A DNA stretch of 64,000 nucleotides, taken from NCBI GenBank assembly GCA_021582655.1, contig CP091135.1, positions 516,549-580,548 on the forward strand. Direction: 5' to 3'. A program made the translations under genes and the position numbers. Origin of the DNA: Nitrosomonas sp. GTDB taxonomy: Bacteria > Pseudomonadota > Gammaproteobacteria > Burkholderiales > Nitrosomonadaceae. Under the pieces are notes generated by a model. The model saw only the letters and a list, made by a program, of their open reading frames with translations, did not search any database and was not told the DNA's origin. Of the stretch, positions 11,554-20,227 are shown piece by piece; within the stretch, counting starts at the first letter, position 1, and each line of letters starts with the position of its first letter.

Positions 11554-12639
11554 ATGGAAACCATCTATAACTTCAGCGCCGGCCCGGCGATGCTGCCGAA
11601 AGAAGTTTTACAACAAGCGCATGACGAAATGCTGGATTGGCACGGCAGCGGCATGTCGGTGATGGAGATGAGTCATCGCGGTAAGGAATTCATGTCGATT
11701 GCGGAAAACGCCCAGCAGGATTTGCGCGAACTGGTCAATATTCCGCAACACTACAAGATTTTGTTCCTGCAAGGCGGCGCTTCCAGTCAATTCGCCATGG
11801 TGCCGATGAATCTGTTGCGCGGCAAAACCAAAGCGGACTATGTGAATACCGGCCAATGGTCAGCCAAAGCCATCGAAGAGGCGCGCCGCTATTGCACCGT
11901 CAACGTTGCAGCTTCCTCCGCGGAAATCGGTTTCATTTACATTCCGGGACAAAATCAATGGCATCTTGATCCCGAAGCCGCCTACCTGCATTACACCAGC
12001 AACGAGACCATCGACGGGGTTGAGTTTCAATGGATTCCCGAATCCCGCGACAATATTCCGCTAGTAGTCGATATGTCGTCGGATATTTTGTCGCGTCCGC
12101 TCGACATCACACGTTTCGGTCTGATTTATGCCGGCGCACAAAAAAACCTGGGGCCTGCAGGACTGGTACTGGTGATCGTACGCGAAGATCTGCTCGGTAC
12201 GCCGCTGCCCGGCACCCCCACCTTATTCGACTACCAAGTACATGCCCGAAACAATTCGATGTACAACACCCCACCGACCTACGCGATCTATATCACCGGC
12301 TTGGTCTTCAAATGGTTGAAGCGACAAGGTGGATTGGCCGCAATGGAAAAAATCAATCTCGCCAAAGCCGATTTATTGTATCGATCGATCGACAGCACCG
12401 ATTTTTATCATTGTCCGGTCGCAAAAGCCGACCGATCCCGCATGAACGTGCCGTTTACTTTAAAAAACCCAGCACTGGACGACGAATTCCTGAAACAAGC
12501 GGAAATGAACGGCTTACTGCAGCTTAAAGGCCACCGCTCTGTCGGCGGTATGCGCGCGTCGATCTACAATGCCATGCCGCTGAAAGGTGTGGAAAAATTG
12601 GTTGCGTTCATGAACGCTTTCGCCGATCGATATGCCTGA
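11554..12639 (+). CDS. serC: Phosphoserine aminotransferase
   Basis: PLP enzyme that makes 3-phosphoserine from 3-phosphohydroxypyruvate; it also serves pyridoxine synthesis in many proteobacteria. It begins [19 protein letters not shown], and the PLP lysine lies in [15 protein letters not shown] (about residue 197). The C-terminal [16 protein letters not shown] motif is present. Length of 361 residues is normal. The ATG is 11 bp after gyrA, and the last 8 bp overlap the start of serA, which suggests translational coupling and joint control of the first two serine steps. Confidence 0.97.
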   Translation: METIYNFSAGPAMLPKEVLQQAHDEMLDWHGSGMSVMEMSHRGKEFMSIAENAQQDLRELVNIPQHYKILFLQGGASSQFAMVPMNLLRGKTKADYVNTGQWSAKAIEEARRYCTVNVAASSAEIGFIYIPGQNQWHLDPEAAYLHYTSNETIDGVEFQWIPESRDNIPLVVDMSSDILSRPLDITRFGLIYAGAQKNLGPAGLVLVIVREDLLGTPLPGTPTLFDYQVHARNNSMYNTPPTYAIYITGLVFKWLKRQGGLAAMEKINLAKADLLYRSIDSTDFYHCPVAKADRSRMNVPFTLKNPALDDEFLKQAEMNGLLQLKGHRSVGGMRASIYNAMPLKGVEKLVAFMNAFADRYA

Positions 12640-13870
12640 ACAACGCATCTTCAAGATCTTAACACTCAATGCGATTTCGTCGCACGGGTTGAGTCGCTTT
12701 CCTGCCACAGGCTATCAAGCCGGCTCCGACATTACCGAACCGGATGCTATTCTGGTGCGCTCGCACAATATGCTTGACAGCATCGTTCCATCAAGCGTCA
12801 AAGCGATCGGACGCGCCGGTGCGGGTACCAACAATATACCGGTAGCGACAATGAGTGCTCGTGGCATTCCGGTATTCAATACACCCGGCGCCAATGCCAA
12901 CGCGGTTAAAGAATTGGTACTGGCGAGTCTATTTCTTGCCGCACGTAACCTGGCCCCGGCCATACGATTTGTCGACAGCCTGCAAGGTGATGATGAGACA
13001 CTGAACAAGCAAGTTGAGAACACGAAAAAGCGCTTTTCCGGGATCGAATTGCCCGGACGGACACTCGGCGTTATCGGTTTAGGCGAAATCGGCCGCTTGG
13101 TCGCCAATGCCGCGATCAAATTCGGCATGAAAGTGATCGGTTATGATCCGAAAATCACCGTCGAATCGGCCTGGAGTTTGTCGGCGGAAGTCAAAAAAGC
13201 CGACAGCATGGAGGACCTGCTGCGCCACAGTGAATTTATCAGCCTGCACGTACCGTTGACAGAATCAACGCTGCATTTGATCAACGCGCAAAGTATCCGA
13301 TTAATGAAGCATCATGCCGTGTTACTCAATTTCTCCCGCGGTGCGACCGTTGATGAGGACGCAGTGCTGCATGCCATCGCCAATCATAAAATCAGGACTT
13401 ATGTCAGCGATTTTCCCAGTCAGAAGCTACAACATCAAAACGGCGTCGTCACGCTACCGCATCTTGGCGCATCGACCATGGAAGCGGAAGACAATTGCGC
13501 GATCATGGTAGTGGATCAATTGATCGATTACTTGCAAAATGGCAACATCACCAACACGGTCAACTTTCCGGATATGCAAATGGAACGTGAAGTACCATAC
13601 CGAGTGGCGGTAGCCAACGCCAACGTTCCAAACATGCTGGGACAGATTTCCACCAGCATGGCTAACGCGGGATTGAATATCCACAACATGATCAACAAAT
13701 CCCGCAACGAAATGGCTTATACGCTGGTCGATACCGACAATCCGGTACCGCAGCGCGTACTGGACGCAATCACCGCAATCGACGGCGTACTACTGGCGCG
13801 CTACCTGCCGCATCGATCCAATGTTATTGAATCATCGTTCAATCTAAAAGAACCGACCGGTCATGTCTGA
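12632..13870 (+). CDS. serA: D-3-phosphoglycerate dehydrogenase with ACT domain
   Basis: First step of serine synthesis: NAD-dependent oxidation of 3-phosphoglycerate. The 412-residue protein has a substrate domain beginning [11 protein letters not shown], the Rossmann motif [10 protein letters not shown] (about residues 150-159) and [11 protein letters not shown]. The catalytic Arg/Glu/His region follows, with the His in [10 protein letters not shown]-terminal ACT domain (from about residue 318, [12 protein letters not shown]) probably senses serine. It overlaps serC by 8 bp and pheA by 8 bp. In many relatives pheA follows serC directly, so an intervening serA completes a serine pair inside an aromatic operon. 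Confidence 0.93.
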   Translation: MPEQRIFKILTLNAISSHGLSRFPATGYQAGSDITEPDAILVRSHNMLDSIVPSSVKAIGRAGAGTNNIPVATMSARGIPVFNTPGANANAVKELVLASLFLAARNLAPAIRFVDSLQGDDETLNKQVENTKKRFSGIELPGRTLGVIGLGEIGRLVANAAIKFGMKVIGYDPKITVESAWSLSAEVKKADSMEDLLRHSEFISLHVPLTESTLHLINAQSIRLMKHHAVLLNFSRGATVDEDAVLHAIANHKIRTYVSDFPSQKLQHQNGVVTLPHLGASTMEAEDNCAIMVVDQLIDYLQNGNITNTVNFPDMQMEREVPYRVAVANANVPNMLGQISTSMANAGLNIHNMINKSRNEMAYTLVDTDNPVPQRVLDAITAIDGVLLARYLPHRSNVIESSFNLKEPTGHV

Positions 13871-14936
13871 ACAACTCAAACAGTTACGCGAACAAATTGA
13901 TGCCATTGACAATCAATTACTGCAACTCATCAGCGAACGTGCGACACTAGCACAGCAAATCGGTAAAATCAAAAAAAACACCGTCATTTACCGCCCGGAA
14001 CGCGAAGCGCAAATTTTGACGCGCATGCAAGACCGCAATCCCGGCCCGATCGGCAATGCGCAAATCCAACGTTTATTCACTGAAATCATGTCGATTTGCC
14101 GCGGCTTGGAAAGCGCCATCAGTGTCGCGTACCTGGGCCCGAACGGTACTTTCTCCGAGGAAGCGACACTCAAGCGCTTTGGCAGTGTCATTACCACCAT
14201 CGCATGCGATTCGATCGATGATGTGTTCCGTGCAGTGGAATCGGATTCCGCTCATTACGGTGTCGTGCCGGTGGAAAACTCCTCTGAAGGTGCGGTTGGC
14301 AGAACGATGGATTTGCTACTGCAATCCCCACTCATCATTTGTGCCGAGGTTCAGCTTCCCGTACACCAATGCTTAATGGCGTCGCAAACCGATTTAACCC
14401 AGATCAAACAAATTTATTCACATCCGCAGTCACTTGCCCAATGCCGACATTGGCTCAAAACCAATCTGCCGCATTTACCTGATGCGGCACTGATCAATGC
14501 CGCCAGTAACGCTGATGCAGCGCGCAAAGCGGCTGCCGATGACACCGCAGCCGCCATTGCCAGCAAACGGGCCGCCGAATTGTTCAAGCTCTCGATATGC
14601 GCTGAAAACATTGAAGACGATCCAAAAAACACCACACGCTTTCTGATCGTCGGCAAACAAATCGGCGTCGCTTCGGGAAAGGACAAAACTTCGTTGGCGG
14701 TTTCAACCCATAATCGCCCAGGCGCTATTTATCAGCTGCTGGAACCGTTAGCGCAGCATGGTGTCAGTATGAGCCGCCTTGAATCGCGGCCCTCTCGTAG
14801 CGGGTTATGGCACTATGTGTTTTACATTGATCTGGAAGGTCATCAAGAAGACGAACATGTTGCCGCCGCATTGCAAGAACTGCGCTATCGCGCCGCATTC
14901 TTGAAGATTTTCGGCTCTTACCCCGCCGCCGGTTAA
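13863..14936 (+). CDS. pheA: Bifunctional chorismate mutase/prephenate dehydratase (P-protein)
   Basis: Converts chorismate to prephenate and then phenylpyruvate for phenylalanine. Residues about 1-85 are an AroQ chorismate mutase helix bundle (LKQLREQIDAIDNQLLQLIS). Residues about 95-270 are the dehydratase, with YLGPNGTFSEEA and the catalytic-region NTTRFLIVG. Residues about 280-357 are an ACT domain with the ESRPS motif that binds phenylalanine for feedback inhibition. Length of 357 fits the family. It overlaps serA by 8 bp and is followed by hisC after 45 bp. Confidence 0.97.
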   Translation: MSEQLKQLREQIDAIDNQLLQLISERATLAQQIGKIKKNTVIYRPEREAQILTRMQDRNPGPIGNAQIQRLFTEIMSICRGLESAISVAYLGPNGTFSEEATLKRFGSVITTIACDSIDDVFRAVESDSAHYGVVPVENSSEGAVGRTMDLLLQSPLIICAEVQLPVHQCLMASQTDLTQIKQIYSHPQSLAQCRHWLKTNLPHLPDAALINAASNADAARKAAADDTAAAIASKRAAELFKLSICAENIEDDPKNTTRFLIVGKQIGVASGKDKTSLAVSTHNRPGAIYQLLEPLAQHGVSMSRLESRPSRSGLWHYVFYIDLEGHQEDEHVAAALQELRYRAAFLKIFGSYPAAG

Positions 14937-14981
14937 TGACTGGCTGCCACATCTTTTTCAAACAATAATCTATCGAATCTT

Positions 14982-16100
14982 ATGAATCTCTGTGATTTTG
15001 CACCTGAATATATTCGTTCGATCCAACCTTACCAACCCGGCAAACCGATCTCGGAGCTCGCACGCGAATTGGGATTGAACGAAGCATATATCATCAAATT
15101 AGCTTCCAACGAGAATCCGCTGGGTGCCAGCCCGATTGCGCTTGACGCCATGATTAACACACTGCACGACATCGCACTATATCCGGATGGCAGCGGCTTC
15201 GAGTTAAAAGCTGCGCTATCCAAACGCTATGATGTCGCACCGGAGCAAATCGTGCTGGGTAACGGCTCGAACGATGTGCTCGATCTTGCTGCCCGGGTTT
15301 TTCTTAAACCCGGTGCGGCAGCGGTTTATTCGCAGCATGCGTTCGCGGTTTATCCGCTGGTCACACAACTGATCGGCGCCAACGGCATTGCGGTGCCGGC
15401 ACGCGACTACGGTCACGATCTGCCGGCAATGCTCGACGCAATCACGCCGGAAACCCGCATCGTTTTTATCGCAAGCCCGAACAATCCCACCGGTACTTTG
15501 TCCGGTGAAGAAGAATTACTACAATTCATGGAACGCGTCTCACGCGATGTATTGGTGGTTATGGACGAAGCGTATTACGAATATCTGCCCGAAGCAAGCA
15601 AACCGGATAGCTTGAAATGGCTCAAACAATTTCCTAATTTACTGATCACACGTACCTTTTCCAAAGTATACGGTCTGGCCGGTGTACGTGTCGGCTTCGG
15701 TTTGACGCATCCCGACGTCGCCAATTTGATGAATCGGGTACGTCAGCCGTTCAACGTCAGCAGTATCGGCTTGGTCGGTGCACTGGCAGCGTTGCGAGAT
15801 GCCGAATTCGTACAGCGATCTTATGCCTTGAACCGCGCCGGGATGATGCAGCTCACCGACGGATTTCGTAAACTGGGTGTGGAATATATTCCGTCGTACG
15901 GCAATTTCATCTCTTTTCGCGTCAAAGGAGCGGCTGCCAACACCCCCAAAGTCTACCAGCGATTATTGCAACAAGGCATCATCGTACGCCCGCTGGGTAT
16001 TTATGAAATGCCGCATCACTTGCGCGTAACCATCGGACTGGAAGCGCAAAACACACGCTTCCTCGATTCGCTGGAACCGATACTCGGCGAATTGGATTAA
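14982..16100 (+). CDS. hisC: Histidinol-phosphate/aromatic aminotransferase
   Basis: Class I/II PLP aminotransferase. It contains [15 protein letters not shown] (about residues 39-53), SPNNPTGT, and the PLP lysine in [17 protein letters not shown]. In this position, between pheA and tyrA, the enzyme can act on imidazole-acetol phosphate (histidine) and plausibly also on prephenate or phenylpyruvate. The sequence does not decide between these; many betaproteobacteria annotate it as hisC2. It has 372 residues and starts at ATG 14982. Separated by 20 bp from tyrA, probably the same transcript. Confidence 0.92.
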   Translation: MNLCDFAPEYIRSIQPYQPGKPISELARELGLNEAYIIKLASNENPLGASPIALDAMINTLHDIALYPDGSGFELKAALSKRYDVAPEQIVLGNGSNDVLDLAARVFLKPGAAAVYSQHAFAVYPLVTQLIGANGIAVPARDYGHDLPAMLDAITPETRIVFIASPNNPTGTLSGEEELLQFMERVSRDVLVVMDEAYYEYLPEASKPDSLKWLKQFPNLLITRTFSKVYGLAGVRVGFGLTHPDVANLMNRVRQPFNVSSIGLVGALAALRDAEFVQRSYALNRAGMMQLTDGFRKLGVEYIPSYGNFISFRVKGAAANTPKVYQRLLQQGIIVRPLGIYEMPHHLRVTIGLEAQNTRFLDSLEPILGELD

Positions 16101-16120
16101 TAGCCGATCCTGGCAGTGCC

Positions 16121-17014
16121 ATGACAAACCCTGCGATTATAGACAAATTGGTCATCGTCGGTGTCGGACTGATCGGCGGATCGTTTGCACTGGCGCTACG
16201 TAGTGCCGGATTGGTCAAACGGATCACCGGGGTTGGCCGCAGCTTACAAAACTTACAACAGGCCGCTGCGCTCGGCGTTATCGACGAAATCGCCGGTGAT
16301 ATGGCTCAAGCATTGCAACATGCGGATCTGGTTTTCCTGGCAATGCCGGTCGGACAAACCGCCGCGACCATGGAACAAATCGCCCCCTACTTGCACGCCA
16401 ACACCATCGTCACCGACGCTGGCAGCACCAAGCAAAACGTCATTGCAGCGGCGCGCCGTTACCTGCCTTTGCAAAGCCGCCGCAATTTCGTTCCTGGTCA
16501 CCCGATCGCAGGGGCGGAACAAAGCGGTGTAACCGCTGCACAAACTGACTTATATCACGGAAAACATGTGATTTTGACACCGTTGCCGGAAACTGATGCT
16601 CATGCGGTCGAATGCATCCATCAATTATGGCAAGCCTGCGGCAGTCTTGTTTCCAGCATGCCCGCCGACGAACACGACCGTATTCTCGCCGCTACCAGCC
16701 ATTTACCGCATATTCTTGCGTTTGCACTGATGAATCACCTCAACCATAGTACCGATCACCCAGGCAATTTGCTACGCTTCGCCGGTAGCGGCTTCCGCGA
16801 CTTCACCCGCATCGCCAGCAGCTCACCGGAAATGTGGCGCGATATCTGCCTGGCGAATCGCGAACAATTGATCCGACAGCTCACGGCATATCAAAGCGAA
16901 TTACAGCAATTACAATCCATGTTAAGCAATTACGACAGCGCAGCACTCGAAGAAGCATTCGCGCTAGCCAGAACGATGCGCGAAGGATGGTTGCAAAATA
17001 AGCTTGACGATTAG
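16121..17014 (+). CDS. tyrA: Prephenate dehydrogenase
   Basis: NAD(P)-dependent oxidative decarboxylation of prephenate (or arogenate) for tyrosine. The N-terminal Rossmann motif VGVGLIGGSFALALR starts at about residue 13, and the conserved GHPIAGAEQSG with its catalytic-region His is at about residues 126-136. DRILAATSHLPH follows. At 297 residues it is a compact TyrA without a chorismate mutase or ACT domain. It ends the plus-strand aromatic operon. The aroA-cmk-rpsA genes that usually follow in related genomes are absent; the next gene is an inward-facing PEP-CTERM gene. Confidence 0.95.
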   Translation: MTNPAIIDKLVIVGVGLIGGSFALALRSAGLVKRITGVGRSLQNLQQAAALGVIDEIAGDMAQALQHADLVFLAMPVGQTAATMEQIAPYLHANTIVTDAGSTKQNVIAAARRYLPLQSRRNFVPGHPIAGAEQSGVTAAQTDLYHGKHVILTPLPETDAHAVECIHQLWQACGSLVSSMPADEHDRILAATSHLPHILAFALMNHLNHSTDHPGNLLRFAGSGFRDFTRIASSSPEMWRDICLANREQLIRQLTAYQSELQQLQSMLSNYDSAALEEAFALARTMREGWLQNKLDD

Positions 17015-17080
17015 CAATCGAATCGCTTATCAGCTTACGCTTACCGATGCGCAACCTGATACAATTCATTCATACAAAAG

Positions 17081-17106
17081 AAAAAACCACAGCCTTACGG
17101 CTGTGG
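17081..17106 (-). terminator. Rho-independent terminator of the PEP-CTERM gene
   Basis: A perfect 8-bp stem (CCACAGCC/GGCTGTGG, 17087-17094 with 17099-17106) around a 4-nt loop. On the minus strand it is followed directly by six T residues. It lies 30 bp beyond the stop of the minus-strand PEP-CTERM gene and may also stop tyrA transcripts arriving from the other side, though without a U tract. Confidence 0.88.
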
Positions 17107-17135
17107 CCCCACTACTTGACTAGTGTTGTATTAAA

Positions 17136-17705
17136 TTATGCAGCCGTGCGTTTGCGCAATGAGAAGCCGATCAAACCCAAGCCTGCCAAAATCATGGCGT
17201 AAGTTTCTGGCTCCGGTACCGCGGAAAGAGCCACTGAGTATTGACCCATACCTGCGGTTGGGCCCAAATTACCACTGATATCGAGGTGATATGATCCCGG
17301 AGCCAGATCACCGATCAAATTCGTGGCATTATTACCTGAGAACGAAGCATAAAGCGTAGAACCGTTAGGATGGCTGTTATCCCACACTTCCACGGTCAAT
17401 CCAGTGATCTCTACCAGATTAAAACCATTGAATGTCAGGGTATAAGTATTTGCCGCACCTGATACCTGACCATTTGTTGTAATAGTGAAATTGGCGAATT
17501 CGTCGAAAAATGAATTTGGCGTTCCAGTCACGGTTACGGCCATTACACTGGGTGTACCACCGATGACACCCATATCATAAGGATTCGCTTCCGAACCATT
17601 ACCTGCCAATATGCCGCCGTTCAAAAAAGCAGTACCTGCATGAACAACACCGCTACCTAACAGTAAAGCAGCTACACAAGCTTTTAATTTGAGATGATTT
17701 AACAT
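17136..17705 (-). CDS. PEP-CTERM sorting-domain surface protein
   Basis: A 189-residue secreted protein. It has an N-terminal signal peptide (about residues 1-23, ending VVHA) and a beta-rich body containing SFFDEFANFTI, the FxDxF-type segment seen in many PEP-CTERM proteins. The C-terminal sorting signal is VPEPETYAMILAGLGLIGFS followed by RKR. By family knowledge such proteins are processed by an exosortase (EpsH/XrtA type) and anchored or released with exopolysaccharide; no exosortase gene is in this window. A GAGGAG ribosome-binding site precedes the ATG, a strong terminator follows, and a palindromic element lies about 140 bp upstream. Monocistronic. Confidence 0.93.
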   Translation of the reverse strand: MLNHLKLKACVAALLLGSGVVHAGTAFLNGGILAGNGSEANPYDMGVIGGTPSVMAVTVTGTPNSFFDEFANFTITTNGQVSGAANTYTLTFNGFNLVEITGLTVEVWDNSHPNGSTLYASFSGNNATNLIGDLAPGSYHLDISGNLGPTAGMGQYSVALSAVPEPETYAMILAGLGLIGFSLRKRTAA

Positions 17706-18162
17706 ATTTTTCTCCTCGATTCATTAATAAGTAGTAGAAGGGTAAGTCATACAAAACAACGCACTCTTTATTAATTTCTTTTTATTGCTTGCATTTCGTA
17801 TGTCTTGAGGCGTATTCTATAGATCTCGATGAGAGGCTGTATATAGTACATTCGTACTAAAATCGTACTACACCAGCGCGACGAAATTCTTGCGCAAATC
17901 GAGTTCGTTCTGAGTAAACGTCAAGCTGACAGTATTGTTTGGTTCTTAGTGCGTTGAAAGATATACCTTCATCTGTTATCACCTTACCTCCGCTTATTCG
18001 AAAATATCGATCAGCAGTCACCTTCGATAGTCCAACATCCCAAACCAGTTCTCGCTCAACCGAATTTATGGATGCAAGCTGCGCAATTTACTGCCACGCA
18101 CGTCGCAACCCCATATATTCACACAATACTTTTCCTGGTAATTGAATACATTAATCTAGGAT
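17706..18162. other. Long intergenic region upstream of the PEP-CTERM gene
   Basis: This 457-bp stretch separates two minus-strand genes. Apart from the palindromic element at 17844-17870 I see no convincing gene. Short open frames exist on both strands but have no ribosome-binding site and no recognisable product. The part nearest the PEP-CTERM gene is AT-rich and is presumably its promoter region; I could not identify a clear -35/-10 or -24/-12 pair. Confidence 0.5.
17844..17870. promoter_or_regulatory. Palindromic operator-like element
   Basis: A perfect inverted repeat TAGTAC-ATTC-GTACTA (17844-17859) is followed by a further half-site CGTACTA (17864-17870) one helical turn away. Three matching half-sites, about 140 bp upstream of the PEP-CTERM start, look like binding sites for a dimeric regulator. 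The protein that would bind is unknown. Confidence 0.4.
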
Positions 18163-18888
18163 TTACTGCTCAACCACTTCGATTTCAGCAACAACCGATC
18201 TGGCGCCGAGCCCATAAGAATTACCATAGGAAATTCGATCGCTGTAATGCACTTTTACCATGACTGCGCTTTTTAGCGCGTTGATTGCAAACTCATACAG
18301 ATCATGATCATCAATCATGAAATGACGAAATTTGCTGCCGCCGTTTCCTACCTGCAGCGTCATATAGTAAATTCTGTTCACACTCTTGTTTTTAATTAAA
18401 TTTGTGATCCTGCCAAATTCAACGCCATAGGATGTTTCAGGATCGGAAGTATAAATATCGCCGACAAAATGTTTCTGCTCCCATACATGATCCTGATTAA
18501 CTGGATAAATCTCCTGCAACTCATAAACCGAAGAGCAGGACAGCAGGTTATTGTTTTTGGGAAATGTAAATGCTAATACCACATTCTTACCAACGAAATT
18601 CTCAATTTCCTCATAACGGTCTTTTTCAAAGCAGAATTGCCAGGGGTTGGTCACCAGATTGGTCGGTTGATTACCAAAACTGATAAAAGTCATACTCTCA
18701 TGCCCCAGCGAAATTTCACCAAGATAGACTCGGGTAATATTTTTATCATGGCTTACTTTACTTAATTGCCCATAAACATAGCCTTCGGCAGCCATCATCA
18801 ACGGCCCGGCAGCGTTCTGCTGTGAAGCCAGCATTATGATTAATAAAAATATGACAGTAACACCCGGACGCCCGATCAATCCAGTCAT
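18163..18888 (-). CDS. Secreted protein of unknown function with a duplicated domain
   Basis: Not recognised. From the ATG at 18888 (AAGGGA six bases upstream) the product has 241 residues. It starts with a hydrophobic N-terminus (VTVIFLLIIMLASQ) that looks like a signal peptide. The rest reads as two related halves of about 85-90 residues. Residues about 36-129 begin YVYGQLSKVSHDKNITRVY, and residues about 155-240 begin GVEFGRITNLIKNKSVNRIY. Both halves end in a beta-strand followed by an ExxE-type tail. Only the first half has cysteines (86 and 118). An upstream ATG at 18909 lacks a ribosome-binding site. Probably periplasmic; no functional link to neighbours is visible. Confidence 0.7.
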   Translation of the reverse strand: MTGLIGRPGVTVIFLLIIMLASQQNAAGPLMMAAEGYVYGQLSKVSHDKNITRVYLGEISLGHESMTFISFGNQPTNLVTNPWQFCFEKDRYEEIENFVGKNVVLAFTFPKNNNLLSCSSVYELQEIYPVNQDHVWEQKHFVGDIYTSDPETSYGVEFGRITNLIKNKSVNRIYYMTLQVGNGGSKFRHFMIDDHDLYEFAINALKSAVMVKVHYSDRISYGNSYGLGARSVVAEIEVVEQ

Positions 18889-19214
18889 CAACATTCCCTT
18901 ATTTGCCATTGAAAGTTGTAAAGTTTATCGGATGAAGCGTAACACTGCACAAACAAAAAATATTCTCAAATTTCCAGCACAACCACGCACATCAACAAGC
19001 AGGACCTGCGGATTGCCGTGAGTACTATCGAGAGCTTTCCGTATTGATCATAGAAAGCCGCACTGGCCGCACTTCCTCATGTGAAACCGACGTATGCAAA
19101 CTATAACACCGGATCCGTCACTGCCTCGGTCTGCTGTAATCACAGTTATCCTATACTTCACACCGCGCTGTTTGTAATCGCACGAAACTCGAATGGAAAG
19201 CATAAGGAGATTTG
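18889..19214. other. Intergenic region between divergent genes
   Basis: About 325 bp between the divergent secreted-protein gene and the SemiSWEET gene. I see no gene, repeat or hairpin here; both promoters must lie within it but none is clear enough to call. Confidence 0.4.
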
Positions 19215-19484
19215 ATGGAAAATCATGAGGTCATTGGATTTATAGCAGGCTTTGGCACCACATTTGCAGCCGCCCCGGATTTATACGCAATACTCAAGCG
19301 AAGAAGCGCTCAAGGTATGAATCCAACCATGGCCGGCATTATGGGCATATTCCAGATCGTTTGGGTTTATTACGGTGTCTTGATTGACTCGATGCCGGTT
19401 ATTGTCTGGAACATCATCGCCATCGTGATCAACACCCTGATGGTCGGCGCATTTCTCTACTTTTCCCGTGCGAAGAGTCATTGA
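19215..19484 (+). CDS. SemiSWEET-type (PQ-loop) sugar transporter
   Basis: An 89-residue membrane protein with three predicted transmembrane helices (about residues 8-26, 42-60 and 62-83), the size and layout of bacterial SemiSWEETs, which work as dimers to pass sugars down a gradient. The segment AAAPDLYAILKRRSAQGMNPTM corresponds to the PQ-loop, but the usual Pro-Gln is Pro-Asp here. The ATG at 19215 has AAGGAGA directly upstream; the in-frame TTG before it is not needed. Single-gene unit; the substrate is unknown. Confidence 0.8.
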   Translation: MENHEVIGFIAGFGTTFAAAPDLYAILKRRSAQGMNPTMAGIMGIFQIVWVYYGVLIDSMPVIVWNIIAIVINTLMVGAFLYFSRAKSH

Positions 19485-19772
19485 CGAAATGATCTTTCAT
19501 CAAACCAAGCCATGCTGATCACAATTCGTTGCAAGACGCCCCCTGCACAACAGTGTTCGATATCTTGCATCGATCAATTTTAACAATGCGGTTGCTGCAC
19601 AATCACTATTGCCAGTTGGGTGCCGATACCTCCAGGCAATTACTGCAGTTAGTGGTGTTGGGCATTCTTCGGCAACCTCATCCACTATATTTATCTTTCA
19701 ATATCAAATACTTTATCAAATACGACCATAATCAAAAGCAAACCATTCTACAAAAACACCTCCGGCTTTTAA

Positions 19773-20018
19773 TTAATGATTTCCGCTCAGCAATCCTGTC
19801 ACACTGATATCTTCATCCACATCCGGCCAATGAATACCCTTACCGTCACCGAGCAGCTCGTAATTGGCAAATTGCTTTTGGCTGGCTGATGCCAAACGTG
19901 GGAACCATAACAAAGGAACTGCAATGGTTCTTCCATCGACTAGCAAGATAATCATATCGCCATCGGAAAATTGCACACTCTTAGCCAATGCGCATGTTTC
20001 AATTACCAATGCGCTCAC
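19773..20018 (-). CDS. DUF2442 family protein
   Basis: Small cytoplasmic protein with the DUF2442 signature: LVDGRTIAVPLLWFPRL, then GIHWPDVDEDISVTGLL at the C-terminus. I choose the GTG at 20018 (VSALVIETCALAKSV), giving 81 residues and matching family N-termini. The upstream ATG at 20057 would extend into the neighbouring gene remnant. The start overlaps the tail of a broken DUF4160 gene by about 20 bp. DUF4160 and DUF2442 genes are commonly adjacent and some authors consider such pairs toxin-antitoxin-like; the function is not established. Here its partner is inactivated. Confidence 0.75.
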   Translation of the reverse strand: MSALVIETCALAKSVQFSDGDMIILLVDGRTIAVPLLWFPRLASASQKQFANYELLGDGKGIHWPDVDEDISVTGLLSGNH

Positions 20019-20199
20019 TCCATGCTTCCGTAAACAGTTGTTGACTCGCTGCAACATACTTCGGCAGCATTCTTAATTCATGTGACGAAAATGCTTTGAA
20101 CTTGCCAACGCAATTGGATTTAACCAGAATTTAGCAAGAAAATTTTCTCGTTGCTGTAAAAAAGAACCGATAAGCACCGAATCTGAGTATCGTAGGCAT
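19999..20199 (-). pseudogene. Decayed DUF4160 gene
   Basis: The minus strand from the ATG at 20199 encodes MPTILRFGAYRFFF, the hallmark DUF4160 N-terminus, but then reads TATRKFSC and stops. A second frame supplies AKFWLNPIALASSK, and a third SHELRMLPKYVAASQQLF through to EAWSERIGN and a TGA at 19999-20001. Together these match the order of a DUF4160 protein, with the central PHIHV-type segment deleted and two frameshifts. The tail overlaps the DUF2442 start, as in intact pairs. A sequencing error could explain a frameshift but not the missing centre. Confidence 0.75.
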
Positions 20200-20227
20200 T
20201 TTCCACCACCCCCTTATTGCACCCCCA

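Noticed and set aside
17939-18145. Plus-strand 68-codon open frame in the PEP-CTERM upstream region
   Set aside because: No ribosome-binding site, unusual composition and no recognisable family.
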